Notes: a model not told the origin generated them from the sequence alone. 64,000 bases of DNA from Lathyrus oleraceus (GCF_024323335.1 NC_066579.1:133168354-133232353), one strand, 5' to 3'; shown: positions 1 through 10,714, counted from the stretch's first letter. Numbers and translations: made by a program.

Positions 1-892
1 CAGTCTGCAACCGACACTCTGCAGCCAAATGACCACCTTTTCCACACTTGAAACACTTCATCTCAGCACTGGTACACTCATGGACACGATGTCCAGCCCG
101 ACCACATCTATAACACTTAGCAGGGGCACTAGAGTCTCCCCCACTAGGCCTCTTCATCCCACTTTGCTTCTGGAAACCTTTGCCAGCTGCATACGGTTTT
201 CCACGATCATTCTGATTCTTGCCTTTCCTATCAACCCTTTGCTGATAGCTCTCAGCTCTGGCTTTGGAATCCTGTTCAAAAATCCTGCAACAGTCCACCA
301 AGTCAGAAAACACTCTGATCCGTTGATATCCAATAGCCTGCTTGATCTCGGGACGTAACCCGTTCTCAAACTTCACACATTTCGAAAATTCTCCAGCAGC
401 CTCATTATAGGGAGTGTAATACTTCGACAACTCCGTGAACTCAGCAGCATACTCAGTAACGGACCTGTTACCCTGCTTCAATTCCAAAAACTCTATCTCT
501 TTCTTTCCTCTGACATCTTCTGGAAAGTACTTCCTCAGGAATCTCTCTCTGAACACAGCCCAAGTGATCTCAGCATTTCCAGCAGATTCCAACTCAGTGC
601 GGGTAGCAACCCACCAATCATCAGCTTCCTCTGACAGCATATGCGTACCGAACCTGACCTTCTGGTTATCGGCACACTCAGTTACTCGGAAGATCCTCTC
701 GATCTCCTTCAACCACTTCTGAGCGCCATCTGGATCGTATGCTCCCTTGAACATTGGAGGATTGTTCTTCTGGAACTCACTCAATTGACGAGCAGCTCCC
801 ATTCCCACCACATTCGGATTCCCTCCAAGTACTCCAGCTAGCATACCCAGAGCCTCAGCAATCGCAGCATCATCTCTACCTCTTCCAGCCAT
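1..892 (-). CDS. gag: Ty3/gypsy Gag polyprotein, runs off the window
   Basis: Capsid/nucleocapsid protein of an LTR retrotransposon. I translated the minus strand from ATG 892 down to base 1 with no stop (297 codons). The first third begins MAGRGRDDAAIAEALG and contains a retrotrans_gag-type core (WLKEIERIF, WAVFRERFLRKYFP, FLELKQGNRSVTEYAAEF). A basic, Gln-rich linker follows. The end carries two CCHC zinc knuckles, CYRCGRAGHRVHEC and CFKCGKGGHLAAEC, both with all four ligands. The start is the first ATG after the primer site, about 110 bp away. Protease and pol would lie beyond the left edge. The paired knuckles and iMet primer site fit a chromovirus-type gypsy element; the lineage is inferred. 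Confidence 0.9.
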   Translation of the reverse strand, partial: MAGRGRDDAAIAEALGMLAGVLGGNPNVVGMGAARQLSEFQKNNPPMFKGAYDPDGAQKWLKEIERIFRVTECADNQKVRFGTHMLSEEADDWWVATRTELESAGNAEITWAVFRERFLRKYFPEDVRGKKEIEFLELKQGNRSVTEYAAEFTELSKYYTPYNEAAGEFSKCVKFENGLRPEIKQAIGYQRIRVFSDLVDCCRIFEQDSKARAESYQQRVDRKGKNQNDRGKPYAAGKGFQKQSGMKRPSGGDSSAPAKCYRCGRAGHRVHECTSAEMKCFKCGKGGHLAAECRLQT

Positions 893-1001
893 CTCTATTC
901 TGAAAATCCAACAAGCTAAAACGATAAGTACTGATAGGGTTACACAACACCTATCCCGTACAGGGGAAACAGAATAATTACGACTCGACTCGACCGACTA
1001 T

Positions 1002-1013
1002 GCTCTGATACCA
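1002..1013 (-). promoter_or_regulatory. Primer-binding site (initiator tRNA-Met)
   Basis: The minus strand reads TGGTATCAGAGC, the standard complement of the 3' end of plant initiator tRNA-Met. It lies four bases inside the LTR boundary at 1018. First-strand DNA synthesis of the gypsy element would be primed here. Confidence 0.9.
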
Positions 1014-1732
1014 CTAATGTAACACCCTTCTAAAATACCCCAATTATTCAATTAAAATACTAAACATATATCAGAGTAATTATGCAGTTAAGGGTGTCAC
1101 ACAATCATTCACACCATGAAACAAAATAACCGTCATGCTCATTTATTTAATCAAATAAAACATTTACATAATTCGCAGCGGGATAAAATCCAACATCAAT
1201 ACAAAACATGTAACACGATACATGTAAGCTTATTCAACAATCATCAATGGAAACAAGAAAGAAACATCCCATCCCGATGTTACATCTATCAGAGCATGAC
1301 CCACTAGGGAGACTACACTAGACTCCAAGCATTAGCTTCTACTCAACTCATTGCTCGTTACCTGAAAAATAGTTGTAAGGGTGAGTTCCTCAATCGATAT
1401 AATAAGCATTATAGAATCTCATGTCATGTTAAGTAATTTGACACATTAATCACCCTAATCACAACATACAATCAGTAACAGCACATCAGCTCAATATCGT
1501 ATTCAACACCAACATAAAGCACAAGTATAATCTCAAATCATACTCCATAACAACACAAACACGCGTATAATATTGGAATACATCCATTCATATTATACGC
1601 CATACATACATTATGCAATGAGACTCCACACATGCGGTACCGACTATTCTTGAACATATAGTTCAAGCTCACCGATCCCTCCAGATACGGCTACTAAGCT
1701 CACTAGTCCCACTCATTTGAGACCTAGTGACT

Positions 1733-1938
1733 CACTCACTAATTCCTCACCATGGGAATTAGCTACAGCCCCGAAGGCTAGACTATGCACACTAATCATC
1801 TAGCATGCAGACATCAACAACAAACCCACAATGGTTCACTCACTAATTCCTCACCATGGGAATTAGCTACAGCCCCAAAGGCTATGCTATGCACGCTAAT
1901 CATCTAGCAATACAGCATCAACAACAATTCATAATGGA
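1733..1938. repeat. 104-bp tandem duplication within the gypsy LTR
   Basis: Two copies, from 1733 and from 1837, share CACTCACTAATTCCTCACC and the following CATGGGAATTAGCTACAGCC. They differ at a handful of bases, for example CCGAAGG against CCAAAGG. Confidence 0.85.
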
Positions 1939-2214
1939 CATATGCTCACACTCTAAGCCATACAACAGTCCATTCACAAATACAGGCAATATATATACAT
2001 TCACATCATTATGCATGCCACCATACATCATCAACACATGTATCAACACATCATTATCATGTAAATCCATGAAACACAGTATTAGCCCACTCTACTAATA
2101 CCTATACTACTCAAAACAGCGGGAAATAATCCCTACCATATCACACACCGATATAGGCAACCACCAATTAGGCACACAACATTTTAATTAACACTTTTTC
2201 CACTCTGCAACAGT

Positions 2215-2444
2215 GTTAACCGGTTAACGCAGCACAACACGCTTCCTGTCCCAAAACTTAACAGTGTTAACCGGTTAACGCCCTGGGTTAACCGGTTAAC
2301 GCAGCACAAACAGCAATATTTCAGCAATCACAACAGTGTTAACCGGTTAACACCCTGGGTTAACCGGTTAACGCAGACAAAACAGCAAATTTTCACAATT
2401 CAAAACAGTGTTAACCGGTTAACACCCTGGGTTAACCGGTTAAC
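2215..2444. repeat. 72-bp tandem array carrying seven 14-bp palindromes
   Basis: The perfect palindrome GTTAACCGGTTAAC occurs at 2215, 2266, 2287, 2338, 2359, 2410 and 2431. Starts 2266/2338/2410 and 2215/2287/2359/2431 are spaced exactly 72 bp, so the repeat unit is 72 bp with two palindromes 21 bp apart. About three and a half units are present. Confidence 0.95.
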
Positions 2445-3003
2445 GCAAGACAGAAGCTGTTCCTGCGCTAACTCAAGCAGAATGCAGAATTCTCCGCATT
2501 TTCCGCCATTAGAGGACTTCCGGACCTCCGATTCCAATTCCGTAAAACGCTATACGTTCGGGAAAACACGACTCACACAATTACGGATCAAATTTCAGTT
2601 TTTAACACAGTTTATCCAGCATCATTTTCAGCATTCACAATCCCAATTAGGGTCAAATCAACGGCTTATCACTACCCATTACATATTATCCCATAATACC
2701 CATTAGTCGACGATAAACCCCCCTTACCTGATTAATCCGGAAAATCTTTGAGCTCTAAGCTTTTCTCTCTTCAACCTTCAGCCCTTGCTCTGTCTCTTTG
2801 CCCTTTTCCTCTTTCACGATCGTTTCTCTGCTTTTCACGTAAAAACCTTTTTACTCCAAATGGGCTCTTTTCCTTATTTCCAACATATATATATTTTCCA
2901 ATAATAATAATAATCCAATAATATTTCCAATTAATTAATTAAATTAATAAATATTATATTAATTTAAATTAAATAATTAGCCTTATTTCATCGGGGTGTT
3001 ACA

Positions 3004-3646
3004 CACATCACCACCGTTTAAGAAAAACACATAACCAGATTGTGATCTAAAATCATCCTTATTTGTCTGGAAGCTAGCATCGGTGTATCCAATTACAGCA
3101 AGCTCTTCCTGACCTCCATATATCAAGAATAAGTCCTTAGTCCTTCTCAAATACTTAAGTATATTCTTGACAGCTACCCAATGAGCATCACCGGGGTCAT
3201 ATTGGTACCTACTTGTTGCACTTAAAACATACGAGACATCTAGTCGAGTATATAACATGGCATACATGATAGATCCTATTGCAGATGCATATTGAATCTT
3301 ATTCATGTGATCCCTTTCTTCCTTAGTTGAAGGGGATTGTGTTTTTGATAGATACAGACCATGTTTCATAGGTATGAATCCTTTCTTGGAATCATGCATA
3401 TTAAAGCATCTCAGCACTTTGTCTACGTATGTACTCTGACTTAGGCCAAGCAGTTTTTATAATCTATCTCTATAGATCCTGATTCCTAATATATAAGATG
3501 CTTCACCTAGGCCCTTCATAGAAAAGCATTTCCTTAACCAAGACTTTACTTGTTTTAGGGTAGGGACATCGTTTCCAATGAGTAATTTGTCATCTACATA
3601 TAATACCAGAAAGACAATCATGCTCCCACTAACCTTCTTGTAGACA
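3004..3646 (-). pseudogene. copia-main pol, end of RT and RNase H
   Basis: The minus strand encodes the C-terminal reverse transcriptase and RNase H of a copia Pol. The YVDD catalytic motif is at 3589-3600, followed by the expected YASAIGSIMYAMLYTRLDVS-type segment. The RNase H motif GYTDASFQTNKDDFRSQSGY lies near 3035-3095. A stop interrupts the frame just upstream of 3417. The sequence is cut on both sides by insertions: the gypsy LTR ends at 3003, and the non-autonomous element separates this block from the N-terminal RT at 10715 onward. It is broken and cannot encode a full Pol. Confidence 0.9.
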
Positions 3647-4886
3647 TGTTAGGGACCAATTAGTACTACTTTTTATATCATTTTATTGGTCCCTTTTACC
3701 AAGTTTTGATGTAATTACACACTTTTATTCTCACTATTTTGTATAAATGCAATTAGGTTTAATTTATTTTGTTTTGAATAGTTATTTCACATAATTGTTA
3801 GTTTTGTAGAATTTTTGGATGAGGAGCTTTTGGAATGCAACATCATAATTTGGAAGAGGTGTTGAATGCAAGGTGGAGGCCCAATTTTGGAAGAATACCA
3901 CTTGGAAGATTCTTGGTTGAAGCTTGCAAAGCAAGGAAGCTGAGATAGTCTCAGTTTGCACCGCGAACCACCTTTGCGCTGCAAAGGCTGCGAATCCAGC
4001 AAGCTGATTCTGGTCAAAAGTGTTGCTTTCAAGGCCAGCTGGTTTTGCCATTCTGGTGTCTGCCTTGGGAGAGATTTTATGCCTTAGATGGGAAATGATC
4101 AAATGAGGAAATGTCAACCCTTTTTAGAAATTTAGAATGGAAATTGATATGTATTCTAACATTACTCTAGTATTCCATTATCCATTATTATTGATACATT
4201 GAGATATTTTGAAGAGAGAAAAACAGAGTTTTTCTTCCATTGACATTCTGCTTTGTACAATGATGATGAGGAGCTAAACTCCATTTTGTCAAGATTGAAG
4301 GTAGTAGCTATTCTCACTTGTTTATGTATTCCATTTGATTTATATATATGATAAAAGATTGTTAATGTATTGAATGCTATTTTTACCCTAAGTTGAAAAT
4401 CAGATTTGAGTAGTTGTTGAAAGAGATTATTTGAGTCTTGACATAAAATAGATTTTCAAGTAGTGAATAAGTTGTAGAGATAGATTTATTCATTACTCTT
4501 CTTTGGTATCAAACATTAAAGATTGCTATATTGATAGTTAGGTGGAGAGATCGTCTAAGGATCAATATAGTGATTATCACAATATCATTTAGACATAAAT
4601 GACTTTGAGAGGATACTTGAACATCATCAATAATCTTAAATCTATATAGTTATCATAAGGAATCATAAGCATTTGGAATAGTGAACTCCAATCTTGCCAA
4701 GCTTTTACATTTGATTAAAACCATTTTTCTGTTTTTAGTGACATTTACTCACAAGATAACTTTCCAAACCAAACAACTTTGTTACTTTCTAAACTTATAA
4801 CAATTTGGATTATAGAACGGCGGTAATAACAACCAATCTCTGTGGATACGATATAAAAATATTTTCCGAAGATATACTTTTCAACA
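3647..4886 (+). repeat. 5' LTR of the non-autonomous element
   Basis: 1,240 bp from TGTTAGGG to TCAACA, the same length as the 3' copy at 9470-10709. By eye the copies differ at roughly two dozen positions, with several differences clustered in the dyad segment at 3957-3987, where this copy has lost CpGs. No gene lies inside. Confidence 0.92.
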
Positions 4887-4889
4887 AAT

Positions 4890-4907
4890 TGGCACCCCGC
4901 GAACAGT
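4890..4907 (+). promoter_or_regulatory. Possible primer-binding site
   Basis: The sequence just inside the LTR reads TGGCACCCCGCGAACAGT. It starts TGG, as primer sites do, and its first bases resemble the Athila site TGGCGCCG, but the rest does not match a tRNA I can name. Position is the main evidence. Confidence 0.45.
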
Positions 4908-5087
4908 GCGTGGCAGAACCACTTAAGTTCTGTTTAGGTTATTTTTTCCTATTCATTCAAATTCATTTTCAAAACAACAAGTTTCCCTCGTTTTCACTCT
5001 CACTCCAAAAATTTCCCAAAACTAAAAATCTTCCTTTCCCAACTCCCTAATCTTCATTTGCTAACAAGAATCAAGTGCTTCACTAAG

Positions 5088-5368
5088 GTATGCTATGCTT
5101 TTCATATCCTCTTCTCCATTTCCTTTTGGGTTCACATTTAGGTATGGTTAGGGATAGGATAGAGTTGGAGACCATGACTGTTGGAAGTAGCAAAAGTCAC
5201 ATCTTTGGAACCCTAGGAGGCTCCTGGAGATTTCCTGGTTCGCAGGGTTCGCGCCGCGAACGGGCCTTCGCGTCGCGAACTGGGGAATTCCAGGGCCATG
5301 TTTTTTATGCTGTTGATTGCTAACTCTCTTCATGTTTTGTTGTGTGGTTGTTCTGATGTTTAATGCAG
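5088..5368 (+). other. Possible leader intron before the ORF
   Basis: A donor-like AAG|GTATGC at 5087/5088 and an acceptor-like TTTAATGCAG ending at 5368, immediately before ATG 5369, would define a 281-bp intron. The paired dyads at 5248-5279 fall inside it. This is a motif-based suggestion only. Confidence 0.4.
5248..5279. repeat. Paired CpG-rich dyads in the leader
   Basis: TTCGCGCCGCGAA (5248-5260) and TTCGCGTCGCGAA (5267-5279) are 6-bp inverted arms around one base, set 19 bp apart. The first is identical to both dyads at 9779-9809 in the 3' LTR. Confidence 0.9.
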
Positions 5369-6553
5369 ATGTCAAAGAGAACCAAAACCACGGCTTTCGT
5401 TCAACCCCGATCATTAAGAAGGTTCACAAGTGACGAACACGAGGAACGATTCGAAAACCTTATCAAGAGAACCATCCAGCCGGAAAGGTTCATCTGTTTA
5501 TTTCCGGGTGGGACTTATCGGAACGTGGTTTCAAATTTTGAGAGACGAAGATGGACGAAACTGTGTGAACTAGAAGCGGCAATCAACTATGATATTGTTC
5601 GGGAGTTCTATGCAAACGCCATGCATCAAGAAGAGGGGGTAACTTTCAACTACCAAACAAGGGTTAGAGGCAGGATCATTTCTTTTGGGAGGGATGCCAT
5701 TAACTCATATCGTGGTAATCCTCTAACCCTTGGAGAGAATGAGCGGTGCGAGTATCGTACCCAGGAATTGGCTAATGTGTGGGATCTTCAAGCGGTGAAT
5801 GCTACCCTGTGCCTTAGAGGAAAATCATTTGACCTAAATGATCAAGGACTTCCAAAATCTTGGAAAAGAGAAAATTTAAATCTGGAAGCAAGGGCATTTC
5901 TGGTGCTGCTGTTGAGCAATATTCGGCCAAGGAGCCACACCACCACGATCCCTCTGGATGTAGGATGTTTGTTGTACTACATTATGATCGGAAAATCTGT
6001 GGATGTAGCATCAATCATAGCGGGAGAAATGAGGAATATGGCTATAAGTGGAACCAAATTTGGTGGTAAAGCAGGTGTGCTTGCATACCCGGGGTTGATC
6101 ATGGGACTTTGTCGTCGGGCGAATGTTGCCATTCCGGATGAAGTACACTTCTCTATCACTAGTGTGATTAACGATGCCTATCTGAATAGGTTCTGCCAAA
6201 GCCAAATGGATAGAACTGAAGGAGCTGGAACTTCATCATCCAGACCCAGACCCCGACCCCGCACTAATCCAGTCTTTGACCAGATGGCATTTGCCAATTA
6301 TTGTTGCGAGAGCTTTGAGGCCTCTAGGAGGTCTCAATCATTTATCTTTGATGCTATGCAACAACAATTTCAAAACACGTTCCTTGCACCTGAAGCCCGC
6401 ACATTTCCTTCTCAGGCGGAATATGTGGCTTATGCTAATTGGCCTGAGGGCAGGCCAGATTATATGGGGGGTGTAGGAGGTGGTGCAAACCCTAATGATG
6501 AGATGGAGGACGTCCTTGGAGCTGTAGGTGGTGGCCAAGAGGAGGAGGATTGA
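5369..6553 (+). CDS. Putative plant transposon protein (env-position family)
   Basis: An intact 394-aa ORF, the only coding sequence of the element. The N-terminal KRTIQPERF motif and overall organisation resemble other retroelement ORFs in this window (48265, 50136, and 55728 on the minus strand) that have a basic-x-P-[TSE]-R-[YF] box. I associate this family with the 'putative plant transposon protein' and ATHILA ORF-1 type domains; the molecular role is unknown. A central hydrophobic stretch (LEARAFLVLLLSNIRP, VGCLLYYIMIGKSV) is followed by a basic/proline linker and an acidic Gly-rich tail ending GGGQEEED. I saw no zinc knuckle or catalytic motif. ATG 5369 was chosen because the in-frame ATG at 5363 overlaps a splice-acceptor-like TGCAG. 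Confidence 0.75.
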   Translation: MSKRTKTTAFVQPRSLRRFTSDEHEERFENLIKRTIQPERFICLFPGGTYRNVVSNFERRRWTKLCELEAAINYDIVREFYANAMHQEEGVTFNYQTRVRGRIISFGRDAINSYRGNPLTLGENERCEYRTQELANVWDLQAVNATLCLRGKSFDLNDQGLPKSWKRENLNLEARAFLVLLLSNIRPRSHTTTIPLDVGCLLYYIMIGKSVDVASIIAGEMRNMAISGTKFGGKAGVLAYPGLIMGLCRRANVAIPDEVHFSITSVINDAYLNRFCQSQMDRTEGAGTSSSRPRPRPRTNPVFDQMAFANYCCESFEASRRSQSFIFDAMQQQFQNTFLAPEARTFPSQAEYVAYANWPEGRPDYMGGVGGGANPNDEMEDVLGAVGGGQEEED

Positions 6554-6861
6554 GGAGTTGGTGAATTTGAGGAGTTGTTGTCATTTTGAGTTTTCTTTGT
6601 ATTAATTTTGTTTTGGAAAAATTTTGATGTACTTTTGGGTGGCTCTAGTTCACCAAAACTTTGTTTTTTGTTAGTTGTTTTGATAATTGCATGAATACTA
6701 TTTGAGATTTAAGTGTGTTACAACCAAAAATTGGTTTACCAACATTTTTTGTTTAATTGTTCTTACTCTTAAGTCAAGCTTAAAGCAACCGAGAAATGTT
6801 CGCAAAGAAAGAAGCATAGGACACTTCGAGTGGTGATGATAAGAATTAGTGTCGGTATTTC
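6554..6861 (+). other. Non-coding segment after the ORF
   Basis: 308 bp of T-rich sequence between the ORF stop and the solo LTR. I see no gene or repeat. Its last five bases, ATTTC (6857-6861), form the target duplication of that LTR. Confidence 0.6.
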
Positions 6862-8258
6862 TGTTGGTGTAAGCCCTAGAGGCCAATACTTTTTGGTATT
6901 TGTATCGAATTATTTATTAATAATAAAAGGCTTTTTCTTTATTACGTTTGTTTAATAAAGTCCCTAGAATAGCTAGTCTGTTTAATGTATCAAGTATGAC
7001 TTAATCATGAGATCACATTAAACATAAGGACACTATTCTTAAAGTATCCGTAGTCGAGCTTTATTGTGAAGTGGGATGATATTAAAGCATTAAGACTATT
7101 ATGTATATAGACTGATGATCACATCTCGTGGATCATGGATAAGGAGTTATCAAGTCTTAAACATAGGTATGAATATTAAGAGTAATATTTATACCGGATT
7201 GACCCGCTGTGAGAATACTATATAGAAAGTTATGCAAAGTGTCATAAGTTATTCTCATGGTGATAATGGTGTATACCACTCTTCGACCTGAAACCACTAT
7301 GGACCCTAGATGTAGAGTCGAGTGCTTTATTGCTGATCAAACATTGTCCATAACTGGATAACCATAAAGACAGTTGATGGGTACTCCACGAAGCATGTTG
7401 AGGGACATGAGTGACCTAGATGGAATTTGACCATCCTGGATAACAGGATAAATGTATATGGGCCCAATATTGAACTGGACAAGGATGACACGGTCTATGC
7501 CTTATATTCAATATAGACATAAGGGCAAAAGGGTAATTATACACATAAGTATTATCACATAAGGAATTGTCAGATCACATGACATTTTCGTGTCTTGGGT
7601 AGCAGTGATGTGTTGCTAGATACCTCTCACTGTTTATTATGTTAAATACATGATTTAATATAATTACCAATGCCGCGAAAACCTACAGGGTCACACACAA
7701 AGGACAGATTGATGAGAGATAGAGTAACTAAGGAACACCGTAAGGTACGGTGCCCTTAAGTGAATTGTAGAACATTGTAAAGGTACGATGTACTTAAGTA
7801 GAATACGAAATATGGTAAGGTACCATGAGCTTAAGTGATTTTGGGCATATTATAAGATATGGGCCAAAATACACTTAAGTGGGTCTTTTAGCTTGAAGCC
7901 CACACAAGTGGTTCTGTAAATAGAACCCTTGTGCAGAAGCATTCAGCGCGGTTGCATTATTTTCGTTTTCTCTCTCTCTCTCTCTCTCTCACACACTCAA
8001 AGCCTTCATTTGTACCAGCTAGCACTGAGATTGAAGGAATCCGTTCATGTGGACTGAGTAGAGACGTTGTCATCATTTAACGTTCGTGATCGCTCCGTGG
8101 ATCTGCATCAAAGGTTTTGATCGTCACAAGAGATCTGCACCAAAGGTTTCAATCGTCACAAGAGGTAAATATTCTATCACTGATCATGACCATTCGTAAG
8201 GATCTCTAAAGGAGAAAATTTTAATTTCTGTTGCGTTTTGGATCGCAATTCTCCTTCA
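6862..8258 (+). mobile_element. Solo LTR of the copia-main family
   Basis: 1,397 bp from TGTTGGTGTAAGCCC to ATTCTCCTTCA, flanked by ATTTC at 6857-6861 and 8259-8263. It matches the three-part 5' LTR of copia-main in reverse complement, including the end GGATCGC...TCTCCTTCA and the segment around GTATCAAGTATGACTTAATC. No internal region is present, so two LTRs probably recombined after insertion. It contains a (CT)n run near 7971-7990. Confidence 0.92.
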
Positions 8259-8263
8259 ATTTC

Positions 8264-9438
8264 AAGGTACACTTTATCGCTTTCTAGACTTAACATGAGT
8301 AGTTTGATGGTATGTGCAAATTCTATATCATAAATTCATTGAAGTATATGTCATTTTTGAATCAAAATAGGACTTAACCAATTGTGAGGAAGCTTCCCAT
8401 TGTACACTAAAATGCGGGAAACCGAGCATTATTTCAACTCATTCTTATCATGTTAAATCATACATCAATCCATTTTTGTATGAAAATTTTGAAAATGATA
8501 GAGGCATTGTTTGTGAGAAAAACCACTTGACCAAAAAGTTTGAATCAACTAACCTTGTGAGGAATAATCCTTAGTTAAACCCCTTTGAGCTTATTTTAGG
8601 ATTCATTTGATTGATCATTGTAAAATCAATTGAACATGTTGGAATAAATGAATCCTAATTTCTTTCGAATCAATTGAAACCTCAAACCGAGTTGTTTGCA
8701 AATTTTGCCTTTTGCTTATTTCTAAGTAGGGAACATTATTGAATAAATTTGGTTTTGGAATCTAAAGTTGGGGAGAGTAAAGTGAAGATTTGATTAGAAA
8801 CTTGGAAAAGTGAGTTTTATGAAAGGGTGAAAATATGAAAAGAAACAAGAAAAAGAAATCACCCTTTGAAACCATAGAGCAAAGAAAAAAGAAAAGAAAG
8901 AAAAAAAAAGCAAAGAAAATGCTCATGGTTGTGTGGATGTAAAAAGAAAAAGAAAAAAAGAGATAGGGATCAAAGAAAGGGAAATTGTGTAGAGTTGAAT
9001 GTCTGGGAATGCTCCCTTAGAATAGGCAACTTTGTTGAATTCTCTTAATCATATCCTTTCTTGTAACCTAAGCCACATTACAACCTTTGAAAGACCTCTT
9101 GATTCTCATTTTTCACATGATTTGGTATTTGTAGTGATAACCTCATGATTTGAGTTGTTGTTGATCTAATTGCTTGGATGAGTGAAAGTAACCATTCATG
9201 TTATTCATCATTATTATGATGTGTGTGTAAGTTTGATTCAATTTTGACATATATGGCTTTGAATTCCTTGGAATGATTTTTGCACTCAACCATTTCTCTT
9301 ATTCATGATTTATCTAGAATTGAGATAGGTGGATTGAGAAATTGCCAAACACTTTTGAACCATTTGAATATCCTTGGTAAATCTTTGTTCAATCTTTTGT
9401 GTCATTGCTTTGGTTGTGAGGGTGGAAACTTTTGTTTA
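8264..9438 (+). other. Non-coding internal region of the non-autonomous element
   Basis: About 1.2 kb without a convincing ORF. A strongly purine-rich stretch (AAAG/GAAA-type) runs from about 8820 to 8990. The rest is AT-rich sequence I do not recognise. Confidence 0.6.
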
Positions 9439-9469
9439 GGGACAAACAAAATGCTAAGTTGGGGAGAGT
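9439..9469 (+). promoter_or_regulatory. Polypurine tract module before the 3' LTR
   Basis: The sequence runs from AGGGACAAACAAAATG to TAAGTTGGGGAGAG and directly abuts the 3' LTR. The same order, GGACAA then TTAAG then a G-rich purine run, occurs twice in Athila-A (51628-51659 and 52671-52703). It would prime plus-strand DNA. Confidence 0.75.
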
Positions 9470-10709
9470 TGTTAGGGACCAATTAGTACTACTTTTTATA
9501 TCATTTTATTGGTCCCCTTTACCAAGTTTTGATGTAATTACACACTTTTATTCTCACTATTTTGTATAAATGCAATTAGGTTTAATTTATTTTGTTTTGA
9601 ATAGTTATTTCACATAATTGTTAGTTTTGTAGAATTTTTGGATGAGAGAGCTTTTGGAATGCAACATCATAATTTGGAAGAGGTGTTGAATGCAAGGTGG
9701 AGGCTCAATTTTGGAAGAATACCACTTGGAAGATTCTTGGTTGAAGCTTGCAAAGCAAGGAAGCTGAGATAGTCTCAGTTCGCGCCGCGAACCACCTTCG
9801 CGCCGCGAAGGCTGCGAATCCAGCAAGCTGATTCTGGTCAAAAGTGCTGCTTTCAAGGCCAGTTGGTTTTGCCATTTTGGTGTCTGCCTTGGGAGAGCTT
9901 TTCTGCCTTAGATGGGAAATGATCAAATGAGGAAATGTCAACCCTTTTTAGAAATTTAGAATGGAAATTGATATGTTTTCTAACATTACTCTAGTATTCC
10001 ATTATCCATTATTATTGATACATTGAGATATTTTGAAGAGAGAAAAACAAAGTTTTTCTTCCATTGACATTCTGCTTTGTACAATGATGATGAGGAGCTA
10101 AACTCCATTTTGTCAAGATTGAAGGTAGTAGCTATTCTCACTTGTTTATGTATTCCATTTGATTTATATATATGATAAAGGTTGTTGATGTATTGAATGC
10201 TATTTTTACCCTAAGTTGAAAATCAGATTTGAGTAGTTGTTGAAAGAGATTATTTGAGTCTTGACATAAAATAGATTTTCAAGTAGTGAATAAGTTGTAG
10301 AGATAGATTTATTCATTACTCTTCTTTGGTATCAAACATTAAAGATTTCTATATTGATAGTTAGATGGAGAGATCGTCTAAGGATCAATATAGTGATTAT
10401 CACAATATCATTTAGACATAAATGACTTTGAGAGGATACTTGAACATCATCAATAATCTTAAATCTATATAGTTATCATAAGGAATCATAAGCATTTGGA
10501 ATAGTGAACTCCAATCTTGCCAAGCTTTTACATTTGATTAAAACCATTTTTCTGTTTTTAGTGACATTTACTCACAAGATAACTTTCCAAACCAAACAAC
10601 TTTGTTACTTTCTAAACTTATAATAATTTGGATTATAGAACGGCGGTAATAACAACCAATCTCTATGGATACGATATAAAAATATTTGTCGAAGATATAC
10701 TTTTCAACA
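9470..10709 (+). repeat. 3' LTR of the non-autonomous element
   Basis: 1,240 bp, TGTTAGGG to TCAACA, followed by target duplication AGACA (10710-10714). It has the less decayed version of the dyad segment. No gene lies inside. Confidence 0.92.
9779..9809. repeat. Paired CpG-rich dyads in the LTR
   Basis: TTCGCGCCGCGAA occurs at 9779-9791 and again at 9797-9809. The 5' LTR has the decayed forms TTTGCACCGCGAA and TTTGCGCTGCAAA at the same place; all the differences are C-to-T or G-to-A, as expected from CpG deamination. Confidence 0.92.
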
Positions 10710-10714
10710 AGACA

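Larger units (their letters stand above)
1018..3003 (-). repeat. 5' LTR of the gypsy element
   Basis: The plus-strand ends are TGTAACACCC (1018) and GGGTGTTACA (to 3003), a perfect 10-bp inverted repeat beginning TG and ending CA. The primer site adjoins the 1018 end and the interrupted copia coding sequence adjoins the 3003 end. Length is 1,986 bp. It contains a 104-bp tandem duplication and a 72-bp tandem array of palindromes. The other LTR lies outside the window, so the target duplication (predicted CACAT at 3004-3008) cannot be verified. I see no gene in this stretch. Confidence 0.9.
3647..10709 (+). mobile_element. Non-autonomous LTR retrotransposon with a single ORF
   Basis: A complete element of 7,063 bp, including a later 1.4-kb solo LTR. 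It has two 1,240-bp LTRs (TGTTAGGGACC to TTTTCAACA) and target duplication AGACA at 3642-3646 and 10710-10714. Inside are a possible primer site, a leader with dyads, one 394-aa ORF and a purine tract at the 3' LTR. No gag, protease, RT or integrase is visible. Near the LTR 3' end, CTCTGTGGATACGA (from 4838) resembles CTCTGTGGATTCGA in the Athila-A LTR (from 42539), and the polypurine module also resembles Athila-A, so it looks like an Athila-derived parasite. Affiliation is inferred. Confidence 0.88.

Noticed and set aside
29..841. Plus-strand ORFs across the gypsy gag region
   Set aside because: They are antisense to the continuous minus-strand Gag frame with zinc knuckles.
2215..2444. Regularly spaced palindromes resembling a CRISPR array
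   Set aside because: This is a eukaryotic LTR; linkers between palindromes are themselves repeated with a 72-bp period, so they are not unique spacers.
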